Positions 55,539 to 64,000 of a stretch of 64,000 nt of DNA are shown here, one piece after another. Source of the stretch: Desulfamplus sp. (GTDB lineage: Bacteria; Desulfobacterota; Desulfobacteria; Desulfobacterales; Desulfobacteraceae); NCBI GenBank assembly GCA_015232455.1, contig JADFZQ010000003.1, forward strand, positions 186,001 to 250,000, read 5' to 3'. The notes under the pieces were generated by a model. The model made no database searches, was not told the origin of the DNA, and saw nothing but the letters and a program-made list of their open reading frames with translations. The first letter of the stretch is position 1, and each line of letters begins with the position of its first letter. A program made the position numbers and the translations under genes.

Positions 55539-56737
55539 GGCTCAACCTTTAACTCTAATGGAAGCGAGTTACCAATTTCAAGATTTAGTAGATCTACAAC
55601 CGCTCTGTTTAGTGTAATATGGTATGCAGGATTTGATTGCTCACAAGTAGAATTTCTATTACTAAATTGTTGAATAATAAGTTGAGCCATCTGCTCCCCA
55701 ATTTTCCTATAATCAAGAACAAAACTTAAAGCCGCACCTGATTTATGAAAAAAACTGTTATATCCAATGACTGGTATTTTATTAGCAACTGACTGTTTTA
55801 TGATATGGCTAATAACAGTTGGAGAGGTTACAGTTTTATCTGGAATAAATAGAAGAGCATCTACGCCTAAAAGACTTTTTTGATTTAGACTGTTTACATC
55901 AGACTGCTCTTTAATGTGAAGTGGAATAGCCTTAACTTTTTTAAAGATGCCCGTATCTTGTGCGGTTTTAAACCATTCACTGTTATTTGCAGGATCAAAA
56001 AGCACACCTATCTTTTTTACAGAAGGAAGTATCTGTGTAATCTTTGAGATTGTATCTTCAGAAAAAAGATTTAAAGATATTCCACACATTGAAACATCTT
56101 TGGGAATAATGGTTTCAGGATTTAGAACCATAGCGTATAAAATTTTCTTAGCAAAATCAGAATTAACAGGATTATTTTTTCTATCATTGTTAGTAAATAT
56201 TAACTTATTGTTTTTATTGCTAACATTACCAGTTAACTCATTATCTTTATTACTCACACTATCAATTAGAGCATTATTGTTAAGAATATATGATAAAGCT
56301 AAAGGTCCTACAGCAATGACAAATGAATAGTTATCAATTTTAGTGCCTTTATAAAGTGGGTCATGGCTAAATGGATTACCATTTTCATCAATAAAAATAC
56401 GGACAACCTGATGATCTACAAAAGATTCAAAACCTTCAACCATTTCAATAAAAGGCTTAATTTCACGAGAGATTATAACTGCAATTGGAAGATTTGGGTT
56501 AACGATAAAATTATCTGCCTGAACAGGAAGGGAAGCTGATTTAGGAGAAAGAGTATCTGACTTGACAGGAACGCTATTTGATTTAGTAGAAAAGGTATTT
56601 GAATTTACATGAATAGTATCTGCTTGAACTTTGGAAATAACTCCAGATAGTGCAGTAACTTCGATTATAAATATTGAAGTTACTGCTAAGGTTAGTAGAA
56701 AAAAATTACTATGTGATTTATTATTCCTTTTGTTCAA
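55535..56737 (-). CDS. ABC_sub_bind-like periplasmic protein without a transporter
   Basis: A 400-residue protein with a signal-like N terminus (FFLLTLAVTSIFIIEVTALSG) and a Ser/Val-rich repeat stretch (TKSNSVPVKSDTLSPKSASLPVQAD). A bilobed type I binding fold like PF04392 follows (SVKKIGVLFDPANNSEWFKTAQDTG, VDALLFIPDKTVTSPTVI, KIPVIGYNSFFHKSGAALSFVLDYRKIGEQMAQL). No permease or ATPase gene is present nearby. It overlaps gspD by 17 bases and the kinase by 4 bases. A periplasmic ligand sensor for the kinase is the most economical reading, but this is inference. An Asn/Lys-rich insert lies at about 160-195. Confidence 0.8.
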   Translation of the reverse strand: MNKRNNKSHSNFFLLTLAVTSIFIIEVTALSGVISKVQADTIHVNSNTFSTKSNSVPVKSDTLSPKSASLPVQADNFIVNPNLPIAVIISREIKPFIEMVEGFESFVDHQVVRIFIDENGNPFSHDPLYKGTKIDNYSFVIAVGPLALSYILNNNALIDSVSNKDNELTGNVSNKNNKLIFTNNDRKNNPVNSDFAKKILYAMVLNPETIIPKDVSMCGISLNLFSEDTISKITQILPSVKKIGVLFDPANNSEWFKTAQDTGIFKKVKAIPLHIKEQSDVNSLNQKSLLGVDALLFIPDKTVTSPTVISHIIKQSVANKIPVIGYNSFFHKSGAALSFVLDYRKIGEQMAQLIIQQFSNRNSTCEQSNPAYHITLNRAVVDLLNLEIGNSLPLELKVEP

Positions 56738-59078
56738 TTAGATTCTTAATGCTCTCTATTTTTGCTGCAAATTCTTTGGTTACACGGTCTGCCGCTTCAC
56801 GCGAATCTACTACATGTGGTGTTAAAAGAAATATCAGCTCAGTTTTTGTGCTTTCGTCTGTTTTGCTTTTAAAAAGATAACCCAGAAGAGGAATATTTTT
56901 AAGAACAGGAACTCCAGCATCGCTTTTTGTCATATTGCTTCTCATCAAACCGCCTAAAAGAATGGTTTGTTGATCGCTAACTACAAGTGATGTCTCAGCT
57001 TTTCTGGTTAAAATTGAGTAGTTGCCAAGTGCCTCATCATAGTTTCCCTTTTCACTAACTTCTTGAGAAAGCTCCATCTTTACAAGTCCGCTTGAATTGA
57101 TGTGTGGGGTTACGGTGAGAATAATACCAGTTTTTTTGTATTGGACAGAACTTGTTATGCCTCCATTAATATCTGTTACACTTCCAGTAACAGAAGGGAC
57201 ATCTTCACCGACCTCTATCATAGCCTCTTTATTATCAACTGCCATAATATTTGGTGATGATAAAATATTGACTCGAGAATCAGACCCCAAGGCGGTTACA
57301 AGACCTTTAAGAATATCTTTTGAGTTATAAATCCCATAAGATATGTTTGATGCCGTTCCAAGAACTTGGTTTATTGCTCGTGTTGATTTTGCTACATCAA
57401 GCCCTCCCTGCCCTTGATAGTTCCCCATAGAGTTGTTAAGAAGCCACTGGACACCATACTGAGTTTTATCTGTAAGTGTAACCTCTGCAATTACAACATT
57501 TATCAAAACCTGTCTTGGAGTTACGTCAAGTTCTTTGAGAACATTTTTGATAATTTTATAATCTCTTTGAGATGCTCTAAATATAATTGCGTTATTGGTC
57601 TCATCAGGGATAATCTCAACATCGCCAGCAAGCTCACCTGAAAAACTGCTTGTCTTTGAACTATTTGATGTGTCTCTATTCTTATTTTGGTCTGATCTTT
57701 CAGTAGGTTTAACAATCTGAGTTTTTTGTGATGATGAAGATGAAGAGCTTGATTTTGCACCATATAACTGTCTTAGAATATCAGCCATTTCAATAGCTGT
57801 CCCATTTTCCACAAAATAGACAAATACCCCTGTGCCATTGCCTGCATCATCTCCAAGATAGTCCATTGCTGTAATCCATTTATCCACAAGAACAAGAATT
57901 TCAGGCCATCTTGTTGCAACCAAAATTGCATTTACACTATCAATACTTAAAACTTCGTAGCCGCCCTTTAAGGCACCTTGTCTGTAATAAAGCCCAGCAC
58001 TTTTTATAAGTTTAGTGATGTTTTGAACAATATCTTTAGCCTCTACCTGCTCAACAGGGAATATTCTCCATGAAATATCCATAAAATAAGGGACATCCAT
58101 CATAGCAAGCACGTTTATCACTTTTTCCACGTTTTCAAGTGTATCTGTAACAATGACTGAGTTGTTCATCGTGTCAATGGAAACCGATGCCCCTTTAGAG
58201 GTAAAGGTTTGAATGCTTTTAAGAACAGACGAAGCATCTAAATATTTAAGTCTTATTAAGCGTGAAATATCACCTGAAGCGTCAGGCAGGCCATCTTCAT
58301 AAACCTCTTCTGTCGTTAGTCCCGCACTCTCATTTTTTCTCACAACCTTGAACATATCACCAGGTCCTTGGGTTATAGAGAGGTTGCTAAGCTGTAGAAT
58401 ATCGTTTAAAAGCTCAATAAATTCATATTTTGTATAGTTTCCTGAAAAGTGAAAAGATACTTTTGCTTTAACATGAGGGTCTATAATATAGTTGACCTTA
58501 AATAACTCAAATAAAGTTGCATCTAAAACCTCAAATAGATCAGCATTGTCAAAGGCAAGTTCAACCTTGACCCGCTCTTCTGCTTTCTCTTGATTATATT
58601 TTCCAGAATTGTTTAGAACTCTCTTTTTTTGCTTAGAAGAGTTTCCTTGCATTTGGCTGTTTGCTGCTCCAAAAGTTTGAACTTTAGCTTCTCCCTTTAG
58701 AATATCACTCTTTATATTACTCTCTTCCAACTTCTTATCAGAAGTTGGATCATCATCAAAAATAGCAAGATTCTTCTCTCCAGATTGATCTACAACTTTA
58801 ATTGATTTAATTTTAGTTCCATTTTCATTAGAAGGGGCGAGTTTAGAAGTATCTTCAACTTTATTAGCACCAGTTTTATCAGAAACAGATTTAGCTTCAT
58901 TAGCACCAACATGTTTTGATGAATCTAATATAGATTTACTATTTTGAGTTGCACAGCCAAAAGAAAACATAGAGACAAATATAACTGCTAAACAGATATT
59001 CTTTAAAACTAAATAGATATTGTTTAAAAACAAACTTATAAATAAATTTTTTAAAAATAAATTTCTTAAATTATCCAT
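56721..59078 (-). CDS. gspD: Type II secretion system secretin GspD
   Basis: A 785-residue outer-membrane secretin. The N terminus is hydrophobic and contains FSFGCATQ, a possible but non-ideal lipobox. An N0 domain and several N1-N3 modules follow (VKVELAFDNADLFEVLDATLFELF, LIRLKYLDASSVLKSI, VFVYFVENGTAIEMADILRQLYGA). The conserved secretin core has VLINVVIAEVTLTDKTQYGVQW, VNILSSPNIMAVDNKEAMIEVGEDVP, QTILLGGLMR and VPVLKNIPLLGYLFKS, ending with TELIFLLTPHVV. A Ser-rich stretch with seven consecutive Ser sits between N2 and N3. It forms the exit pore for folded periplasmic proteins. It follows gspM by 2 bases. Confidence 0.95.
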   Translation of the reverse strand: MDNLRNLFLKNLFISLFLNNIYLVLKNICLAVIFVSMFSFGCATQNSKSILDSSKHVGANEAKSVSDKTGANKVEDTSKLAPSNENGTKIKSIKVVDQSGEKNLAIFDDDPTSDKKLEESNIKSDILKGEAKVQTFGAANSQMQGNSSKQKKRVLNNSGKYNQEKAEERVKVELAFDNADLFEVLDATLFELFKVNYIIDPHVKAKVSFHFSGNYTKYEFIELLNDILQLSNLSITQGPGDMFKVVRKNESAGLTTEEVYEDGLPDASGDISRLIRLKYLDASSVLKSIQTFTSKGASVSIDTMNNSVIVTDTLENVEKVINVLAMMDVPYFMDISWRIFPVEQVEAKDIVQNITKLIKSAGLYYRQGALKGGYEVLSIDSVNAILVATRWPEILVLVDKWITAMDYLGDDAGNGTGVFVYFVENGTAIEMADILRQLYGAKSSSSSSSSQKTQIVKPTERSDQNKNRDTSNSSKTSSFSGELAGDVEIIPDETNNAIIFRASQRDYKIIKNVLKELDVTPRQVLINVVIAEVTLTDKTQYGVQWLLNNSMGNYQGQGGLDVAKSTRAINQVLGTASNISYGIYNSKDILKGLVTALGSDSRVNILSSPNIMAVDNKEAMIEVGEDVPSVTGSVTDINGGITSSVQYKKTGIILTVTPHINSSGLVKMELSQEVSEKGNYDEALGNYSILTRKAETSLVVSDQQTILLGGLMRSNMTKSDAGVPVLKNIPLLGYLFKSKTDESTKTELIFLLTPHVVDSREAADRVTKEFAAKIESIKNLIEQKE

Positions 59079-59080
59079 TG

Positions 59081-59632
59081 TTAATCCTTATCAACAAACA
59101 AAGTTTCAATTCTTAAATTAATATGGAGATTGTTCTCCCTGCTTCTGCTGTAGTTTATATTCATCTGTCCAATTCTTACAAGCAGCTTTAACTCTTCAAG
59201 ATATTTTAGAAGTGTTGCAAGACCTTGATGGTTTGTTGTTACCGTAAACTCTAAAACGCCCATATCATAGTCTTTCCACTTGCCAGAGCCTAATACCTGA
59301 TATTTTTGCAAAGGAATACTATTTTTATCAAGAAAGCTCTGCATCTTCTGCTGAATCACAGCGTTTAGCTCTTCAAGATTTTTTCCGGGAACCATAAGGT
59401 TTGCAAAACTTTGCACCTCTGTCTCCTGAATCATATTTTCAGAATGAATCTTCTCAAGCTCTTTAATATTTTTCTTTACTCTCATCTTTTTTTCAAGTTT
59501 AAGAGCATATTCATCTTTTGCCTCAACAATGCTCTCTTGTAAAGGTGAGTAAAAATAGACCCACCATACCAGCACAGTGAGTATGATAAGAGTTATGCCC
59601 ATAAGCCACTGACGATTTCTTTTTTTACTCAT
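59081..59632 (-). CDS. gspM: Type II secretion protein GspM / PilO-like
   Basis: A 183-residue bitopic protein: a short cytoplasmic N terminus, one transmembrane helix (about 10-28, MGITLIILTVLVWWVYFY), a coiled coil (about 35-65) and a ferredoxin-like periplasmic domain (LEFTVTTNHQGLATLLKYLEELKLLVRIGQMNI). This is the plan of GspM/PilO platform proteins that pair with GspL/PilN. Its 8-base overlap with the upstream gspL-like gene supports the pairing. Confidence 0.8.
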   Translation of the reverse strand: MSKKRNRQWLMGITLIILTVLVWWVYFYSPLQESIVEAKDEYALKLEKKMRVKKNIKELEKIHSENMIQETEVQSFANLMVPGKNLEELNAVIQQKMQSFLDKNSIPLQKYQVLGSGKWKDYDMGVLEFTVTTNHQGLATLLKYLEELKLLVRIGQMNINYSRSRENNLHINLRIETLFVDKD

Positions 59633-61103
59633 TTCTCTCTCCTCTTGAGACTTCCTCTTTTTCTTCTTTGCTATCGTCTTTTGCTTGGTCTATCTCTTCA
59701 ACTTTTAACTCAAGGGCAAGGGTAAAACTCTCATCTCCATTTGGTCTTCTATTTACAGAACCTCTTAACATAACATTATAAAATAGTTTTGATGACCTAA
59801 GTGCTTCAACTGTCTTTAAAGCATCAGTTCCAGTTCCTCTTAATGTGATTCCATTGCTGTTAAAAGTAAAGTTAGCAAACCATGTGCCATCAGGAACAAG
59901 GGTGGCTATTTCATTTATGGCTGTATAAAGTTGAGGGCGTGTCTGCATAAACTCTTGAACATCAGTTTTAAATCTTGATGCTTTTTTTAAAGTATCAATT
60001 TTGCTTTGCAAAGGTTCAAGCTCTTTTTCAAGCTCTCTTATCTGACTAACTACCTCTTTTAGCTCTTCTGACGCTTCAATACTGTTATTATTGATATTAT
60101 CTGTTATAAAGTATAGTGCAAATATCAATATAACTAAAAAAGGTATTATGTATCTAAAAGGGTGAATAATTTTTATCTTTACTGGCTCGTTATCTAAAGA
60201 TATTTGCTGCACTCTGCTAATAAGAATAGGGGCTGCTGCTGCAGATGCGTAGTTCTCATGAAAAGGTGGAAGTTCTGTTAATTTTCTCTTTTTTCCAATA
60301 TCTCCCAAAGTTGTTGAATCTGATGATAGATCGATTATCAAATCTTTCAGTTCGCTGTCATTAAACAAATTATCTTTTAGGCTGTCATCTTTAAGCTGGC
60401 TATCATTAGGTTGGTTATCTTTTAGTTTTCTATCTTTTAATTGAAATAACTGGCTTTGTGCCGCATTAAATATCATTGCTTTATCATTTTCAGAGTCAGA
60501 AGGGCATGAGATAGAAAAAACAAGAGTGCGTCCTGATCTTGCAAAAATTTCTAAAGTCTCCCCTTGCACCAACGAAAATATAGAATTATCTGACTTATCA
60601 TTCTCAAGAAGAGCAGCAACGCCATAACTTAAAGGAAATATCCCTTTAAGGGATTCGCCATGACCTGTTTCTGAAAATAGTTTTCTATATTTGTCTATCT
60701 CATCTTTTGGAGCATATACAAGCAAAGCATGAAATGATCCTCCATTTCTATCTGATACAATAACATCATAGTAAATTTCGTCAGTATCAAGGTGTGAGTA
60801 AATGGCAAGGCTGTTTTTAATAGATAATAGAGCATCTTCAACCGGCATTGCTGGAAGAGTAATTTGACGCATAAATATTTCTGAACGTGGAAGAGCAAGA
60901 TATATAGCTCTTGAATTATCAACAGGCAGATCAATCAAGAATCCCTTAAGAAGTGAGTAACCGCTGCTGCCTTGTTTTATATCGTGTGATTTTTGCCTTT
61001 GTCCCAAAGGTTTTAGGCAATAGCCAGAAATCCCTTTCACAACAGAAACATAGTGTAGGGAGTCGTTATCTACATAGATTCCAACTATCTTCTTTTTTAT
61101 CAA
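59625..61103 (-). CDS. gspL: Type II secretion protein GspL (PilM-PilN-like)
   Basis: A 492-residue protein. The cytoplasmic half is an actin-like PilM/GspL fold (KIVGIYVDNDSLHYVSVVKG, RQITLPAMPVEDALLSIKNSL). A low-complexity run of LKD/NDS repeats (about 225-260), a transmembrane helix (about 318-338, YIIPFLVILIFALYF), a coiled coil and a PilN-like periplasmic domain (INEIATLVPDGTWFANFTFNSNGITLRGTGTDALKTVEAL) follow. GspL couples the ATPase GspE to the platform. The repeat-rich linker is unusual for the family. Confidence 0.82.
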   Translation of the reverse strand: MIKKKIVGIYVDNDSLHYVSVVKGISGYCLKPLGQRQKSHDIKQGSSGYSLLKGFLIDLPVDNSRAIYLALPRSEIFMRQITLPAMPVEDALLSIKNSLAIYSHLDTDEIYYDVIVSDRNGGSFHALLVYAPKDEIDKYRKLFSETGHGESLKGIFPLSYGVAALLENDKSDNSIFSLVQGETLEIFARSGRTLVFSISCPSDSENDKAMIFNAAQSQLFQLKDRKLKDNQPNDSQLKDDSLKDNLFNDSELKDLIIDLSSDSTTLGDIGKKRKLTELPPFHENYASAAAAPILISRVQQISLDNEPVKIKIIHPFRYIIPFLVILIFALYFITDNINNNSIEASEELKEVVSQIRELEKELEPLQSKIDTLKKASRFKTDVQEFMQTRPQLYTAINEIATLVPDGTWFANFTFNSNGITLRGTGTDALKTVEALRSSKLFYNVMLRGSVNRRPNGDESFTLALELKVEEIDQAKDDSKEEKEEVSRGERNE

Positions 61104-61142
61104 GTTTGTTCCTTAAATATATAATTTATACTCAAATCGGGA

Positions 61143-61216
61143 ATAAATTGAGCTTTTTTATGGTAGTGTTTAAGCATGCTTAAACACTACAACTTATGAT
61201 CTTGCGGGTCATATAA
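61143..61216 (+). repeat. Family-1 palindromic repeat, copy C
   Basis: Left flank ATAAATTGAGCTTTTTTA, a perfect 28-base palindrome at 61163-61190 (half-site GTAGTGTTTAAGCA) and right flank ACTTATGATCTTGCGGGTCA, as in copies A and B. Relative to A and B the arms carry matched changes (GGG/CCC to GTG/CAC), keeping the palindrome. It lies in the gspK-gspL gap. Confidence 0.85.
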
Positions 61217-61228
61217 CCAAATCTGCTC

Positions 61229-62254
61229 TTAATCAATATCAACCTTAACAACCATAACTCTGCTCAACTGTTCAGCAAGAGTAAGTGAATTACCATCTTT
61301 TTTAACCCAAAATATCTCATTATACCATCTATCGTTATCGCTTGGAAAAAGCATTGAAACTCTCTTATAACTTTTCTCATATATTGTGAACAGCTCCAAA
61401 ATTGTCTGCATTTTATAACTATCTAAAGTTTCTGAATCTTCTTCATTTTTTGAGGCTTTGCTATTTAACTTGGTATATGAGCTGCGATTTGTCGTTTTAT
61501 ACCTGTTAGAGCTATAATTACGGCTTAATTCAATTTCTCTTAATGCAGAGTAAATTGGCAGCTGTAAAACATACTCATATTGGCTGCCCCAAAATATCTC
61601 TGGATCAAAATCTTTTACTAAAAATATTTCAGAGATGCTTTTAAATGGAGCATTTGCAGGATCACATGGCGGATAATTCTCATTATAATACTCTGATTCT
61701 GCTCCATTAAGACGAACTAAATCATCAGGATCAAGCCAGTCAAGAAGTGCGTCTGCAAACGATTCAGCATCTTTTTCTCTATCTTCGCCATAAATATTTT
61801 GAAGAGCATTTCTTATATTTTGCTCCTGCACCAGAGTCAACTGCATTTTAGCAGATTCATCTTCAACTTTAACCCAAACTTCAACACCACCGGGTCTTAA
61901 TCTTACCCATGAATCTGCTGCGTTTTGAGTATCAGCAGAAAGCTCTCCGCCAATTTTACTTTTATTATTTTTATCTTTATTTGATTTTGAGGACAATCCA
62001 TCTATAACTGTATCTGCATCAAAATCGGCATTCTCTTCCTGAGATTTTATTTTTAAAAGATCATAATTTGGTGATGCAATAAGCTCAAGAACAGAAAACG
62101 CAGCAGACTCTCTCTTAAATAGTTCAGTTGTATTAATGGCAATTGCTGTTTTTTGTCTGTTATGGGCAATATATTCGCTTGATAAAAAACTTATAATAAC
62201 CAAAATCCACAACACAAGCACCAACACGCTTCCTTTATGATGTTTATTACTCAA
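61229..62254 (-). CDS. gspK: Type II secretion minor pseudopilin GspK
   Basis: A 341-residue protein with a prepilin-like N terminus (KGSVLVLVLWILVIISFLSSEY; cleavage expected at Gly8). The large GspK globular domain follows (ESFADALLDWLDPDDLVRLNGAESEYY, PPCDPANAPFKSISEIFLVKDFD). GspK caps the pseudopilus tip with GspI and GspJ. The position directly after gspJ (4-base overlap) is canonical. A Ser/Asn/Lys-rich stretch near 85-105 and another near 255-275 interrupt the fold. Confidence 0.93.
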   Translation of the reverse strand: MSNKHHKGSVLVLVLWILVIISFLSSEYIAHNRQKTAIAINTTELFKRESAAFSVLELIASPNYDLLKIKSQEENADFDADTVIDGLSSKSNKDKNNKSKIGGELSADTQNAADSWVRLRPGGVEVWVKVEDESAKMQLTLVQEQNIRNALQNIYGEDREKDAESFADALLDWLDPDDLVRLNGAESEYYNENYPPCDPANAPFKSISEIFLVKDFDPEIFWGSQYEYVLQLPIYSALREIELSRNYSSNRYKTTNRSSYTKLNSKASKNEEDSETLDSYKMQTILELFTIYEKSYKRVSMLFPSDNDRWYNEIFWVKKDGNSLTLAEQLSRVMVVKVDID

Positions 62255-63294
62255 AGTTCCCCTCCAACCTTAAAAAGCCAAACAGACGGAGTGCCACCCT
62301 TTAGCTTTGTCTGGGCAAATAGCAGCTTTATAAATGCTGGTGGGTCAGGAGAATCTTGATCCCAGAAATCTTTAAAAGATGATCCATTTTTAGAAGTTCT
62401 ATTCTTAGAAAAATTACTATTTTTAAATGCACTATTTGTTTTAGATGAACTACTAAAAGAGCTGCCATTTTGAAACAGAGTTGAATCGTCAGCTTCAAGA
62501 AATGAGAGTGAAAATTTTTCAACATCAAAAATTGTTGACACAGGCATTGAATCAGGGCTTGATTTTGAACCTGATTTTTTGCCTGATTTAGATGATCTAC
62601 CACTTGACTTAGAGGTTCTACTGACAGAACGGCTGCCCAATTTTCCTGATCCTGATTTTTTTGAACTAAATTTTCCCGAACCTGAAAATAGTCCATCACT
62701 ATCTTTTATATCATCTTCGCTGCCAATAACCTTTTCATAGACAGTCAACTCTTTTGCATCTTCATCATAAATATAGGCAACTCTTATAAGCCCTTGAGAT
62801 GGAGTGCCTTGCGGGGAATAAAGCGTATAAAATGAGAGGCTCTTTTCATTACCGCTGACTTTAAGGTTTGTAACTGCTCCAATTTGAGATAATTGAGTTC
62901 CACCTACTCCTTTTTGAGAATCAGCAAGAGAGTTTTTAGACTTCAAATTTTCTGAATCAGAGGTCATAGAATCAGTATTGGAAAGAGAGGCACTTTTTAC
63001 AATATATCTAAGCTGACGTTCAAGCATATTAGGAAGCACAACTCCAATTTGAAGTTTATCACCTTCACTGTTACCTCTCTCCCAAGCATCAAGATTGATC
63101 TTTAGAGCAAATGCCATAATGAGAGTAATCATGGAGACAAGAACCATAGCGACAATTACTTCTATAAGTGTGAATCCAGAATTGTTGGAAAGTGTAAATC
63201 CAGAGCTATCGGCTTTAACGGTTAAATTGCTCAGAGTTTTAGCAGATAAATTGTTCAGAATCTGATCAGATAAATTGCTTAAATTATCACTCAT
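62251..63294 (-). CDS. gspJ: Type II secretion minor pseudopilin GspJ
   Basis: A 347-residue protein with the prepilin signature SGFTLIEVIVAMVLVSMITLIMAFAL and GspJ features later (VLPNMLERQLRYIV, AFIKLLFAQTKLKGGTPSVWLFKVGGEL-type end). The leader before the Gly cleavage site is about 40 residues and itself repeats NLS/LSNL units, whereas pseudopilin leaders are usually 5-15 residues. No internal start codon lies closer and the ATG overlaps the gspI stop, so the long leader seems real. A Lys/Ser-rich run at about 198-240 (SGSGKLGSRSVSRTSKSSGR) is foreign to the family. It is longer than the usual 200-230. Confidence 0.9.
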   Translation of the reverse strand: MSDNLSNLSDQILNNLSAKTLSNLTVKADSSGFTLSNNSGFTLIEVIVAMVLVSMITLIMAFALKINLDAWERGNSEGDKLQIGVVLPNMLERQLRYIVKSASLSNTDSMTSDSENLKSKNSLADSQKGVGGTQLSQIGAVTNLKVSGNEKSLSFYTLYSPQGTPSQGLIRVAYIYDEDAKELTVYEKVIGSEDDIKDSDGLFSGSGKFSSKKSGSGKLGSRSVSRTSKSSGRSSKSGKKSGSKSSPDSMPVSTIFDVEKFSLSFLEADDSTLFQNGSSFSSSSKTNSAFKNSNFSKNRTSKNGSSFKDFWDQDSPDPPAFIKLLFAQTKLKGGTPSVWLFKVGGEL

Positions 63295-63920
63295 TTAGTT
63301 TTAGATTCTTTCTCTTTTTTAACTGGTTGTGTAAAAATTTCAGTGTCAAGTGACGAATCATCAATTCGCTTCCAGCGAGAGATACAATACTCTTTTCCTT
63401 TATTATTACCTTGATGTGTTTGGCTAACACACAAAGTAATATGAACCATTCCAATCAGCTCAATCTCTTCTCCAAGAATATTTTTTTTTCTGCTGTTAGA
63501 GCCTTTTTTCTGTTTTATTTTATCCTGATTAGATAATCTATTTTTTCTAACTTGATTTTTTTTAGCACCATAACCAGAAGCTCCTCCATCAACATTATCC
63601 CAAACAAGATCGCTGCTGTCGATAATAATTGGAGACTCTGTCTCTGCTTTGCATATCCATCCATCTTCATCTTCAAGAACTTTTTCAAAATTTTTACTCT
63701 CCATAATCTGGCTCATAATCTCTGGATTATTTAGAATATTTTTAAGAATCCGAACCGATTCAATTGAAGAATCTGCTTTTAAGGAGAGTCCCTTTGCAGT
63801 TGATAAAGCCCCTGTTACTGCTGTGATGGAAATCCCAATAATTATTAGTGCTACCATAACCTCAAGGAGTGTATAGCCTGATGTTTTCACGAATTTCCTT
63901 CTATATTTTATCAAACTCAT
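63291..63920 (-). CDS. gspI: Type II secretion minor pseudopilin GspI
   Basis: A 209-residue pseudopilin: leader MSLIKYRRKFVKTSG, then YTLLEVMVALIIIGISITAV with the conserved Glu at +5 for prepilin peptidase and methylation. The globular part is split by a Lys/Asn-rich insert (about 120-150, KKNQVRKNRLSNQDKIKQKK). It assembles the pseudopilus tip with GspJ and GspK. Its ATG overlaps the stop of the preceding gene (ATGA at 63917-63920). Only a short tail resembles GspI, so the subunit letter comes mainly from gene order. Confidence 0.85.
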   Translation of the reverse strand: MSLIKYRRKFVKTSGYTLLEVMVALIIIGISITAVTGALSTAKGLSLKADSSIESVRILKNILNNPEIMSQIMESKNFEKVLEDEDGWICKAETESPIIIDSSDLVWDNVDGGASGYGAKKNQVRKNRLSNQDKIKQKKGSNSRKKNILGEEIELIGMVHITLCVSQTHQGNNKGKEYCISRWKRIDDSSLDTEIFTQPVKKEKESKTK

Positions 63921-64000
63921 GCTGCAAGTGATCTGACGCTGAAAACCGAATCTTCAACAAAAGGCTCAATCGCTGATTCAGGCACGGTTATTACAGCCAC
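63917..64000 (-). CDS. C-terminal end of an upstream type II secretion gene (probably gspH)
   Basis: A 27-residue open frame enters from the window edge on the minus strand (VAVITVPESAIEPFVEDSVF followed by SVRSLAA) and stops at TGA 63919-63917, overlapping the gspI start as ATGA. Position before gspI and the tight overlap suggest gspH; the sequence alone is too short to prove it. Confidence 0.6.
   Translation of the reverse strand: MAVITVPESAIEPFVEDSVFSVRSLAA

Overview
The window is AT-rich bacterial chromosome from a diderm (Gram-negative) organism: it carries a TolC-family channel, a type II secretin, a TonB-dependent receptor and a tail-specific protease. A HndB-like thioredoxin-fold ferredoxin protein, two cobyrinate (B12) genes, an SBP/TonB sensory operon and a zinc-ribbon Ser/Thr kinase fused to a formylglycine-generating-enzyme-like domain together suggest a low-GC Desulfobacterota lineage (Desulfobacterales-like, the group that includes multicellular magnetotactic bacteria). 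That placement is inference, not proof.

Layout. 1-1470 (-): 5' part of a kinase-FGE fusion that runs off the window. 1816-8732 (+): dxs, then an EcoRV-type restriction-modification pair lodged between dxs and tlyA, then an EF-G paralogue with a 75-residue membrane protein. 8901-9629 (-): FabG. 10085-14332 (+): a 1415-residue secreted protein made of 94 in-register octapeptide repeats followed by RTX calcium-binding blocks, with a possible attenuator in its leader. 14604-19321 (-): PD-(D/E)XK-like protein flanked by palindromic repeats, radical SAM protein, acyl-CoA ligase, HndB-like protein. 19634-21462 (+): cbiC and an HTH/GHKL-ATPase/STAS-like fusion. 21537-26720 (-): malic enzyme, copper-chaperone-like HMA protein, cbiA, M48 protease. 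26860-34645 (+): XRE-cupin regulator, tRNA-Pro(GGG), nfo, amt behind a sigma-54 promoter, cold-shock protein with a structured leader, YlqF GTPase, Prc protease. 34715-40292 (-): Ca-type P-ATPase and ClpB with a sigma-32-like promoter.

40656-64000 (-) is almost entirely envelope and secretion. HlyD, ABC exporter, TolC and SapC form a type I secretion operon like the S-layer export loci of Campylobacter fetus; the octad/RTX protein is the only obvious RTX cargo in the window. Upstream lie a GspC-like protein, a secreted subtilase and a CAP-domain protein. Next comes a TonB receptor / sigma-54 response regulator / histidine kinase / orphan solute-binding protein set that directly follows gspD of a type II secretion operon (gspH tail, I, J, K, L, M, D).

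Two families of dispersed intergenic palindromes are present. Family 1 has a CATG-centred palindrome and a conserved one-sided flank. Family 2 is made of GAATC(A/C)GGAT-type hairpins and shows compensatory changes between copies. Many conserved enzymes here (Dxs, ClpB, CbiA, Nfo, GspI/J/L, SapC, M48) also carry Ser/Asn/Lys-rich inserts, which looks like a genome-wide trait.
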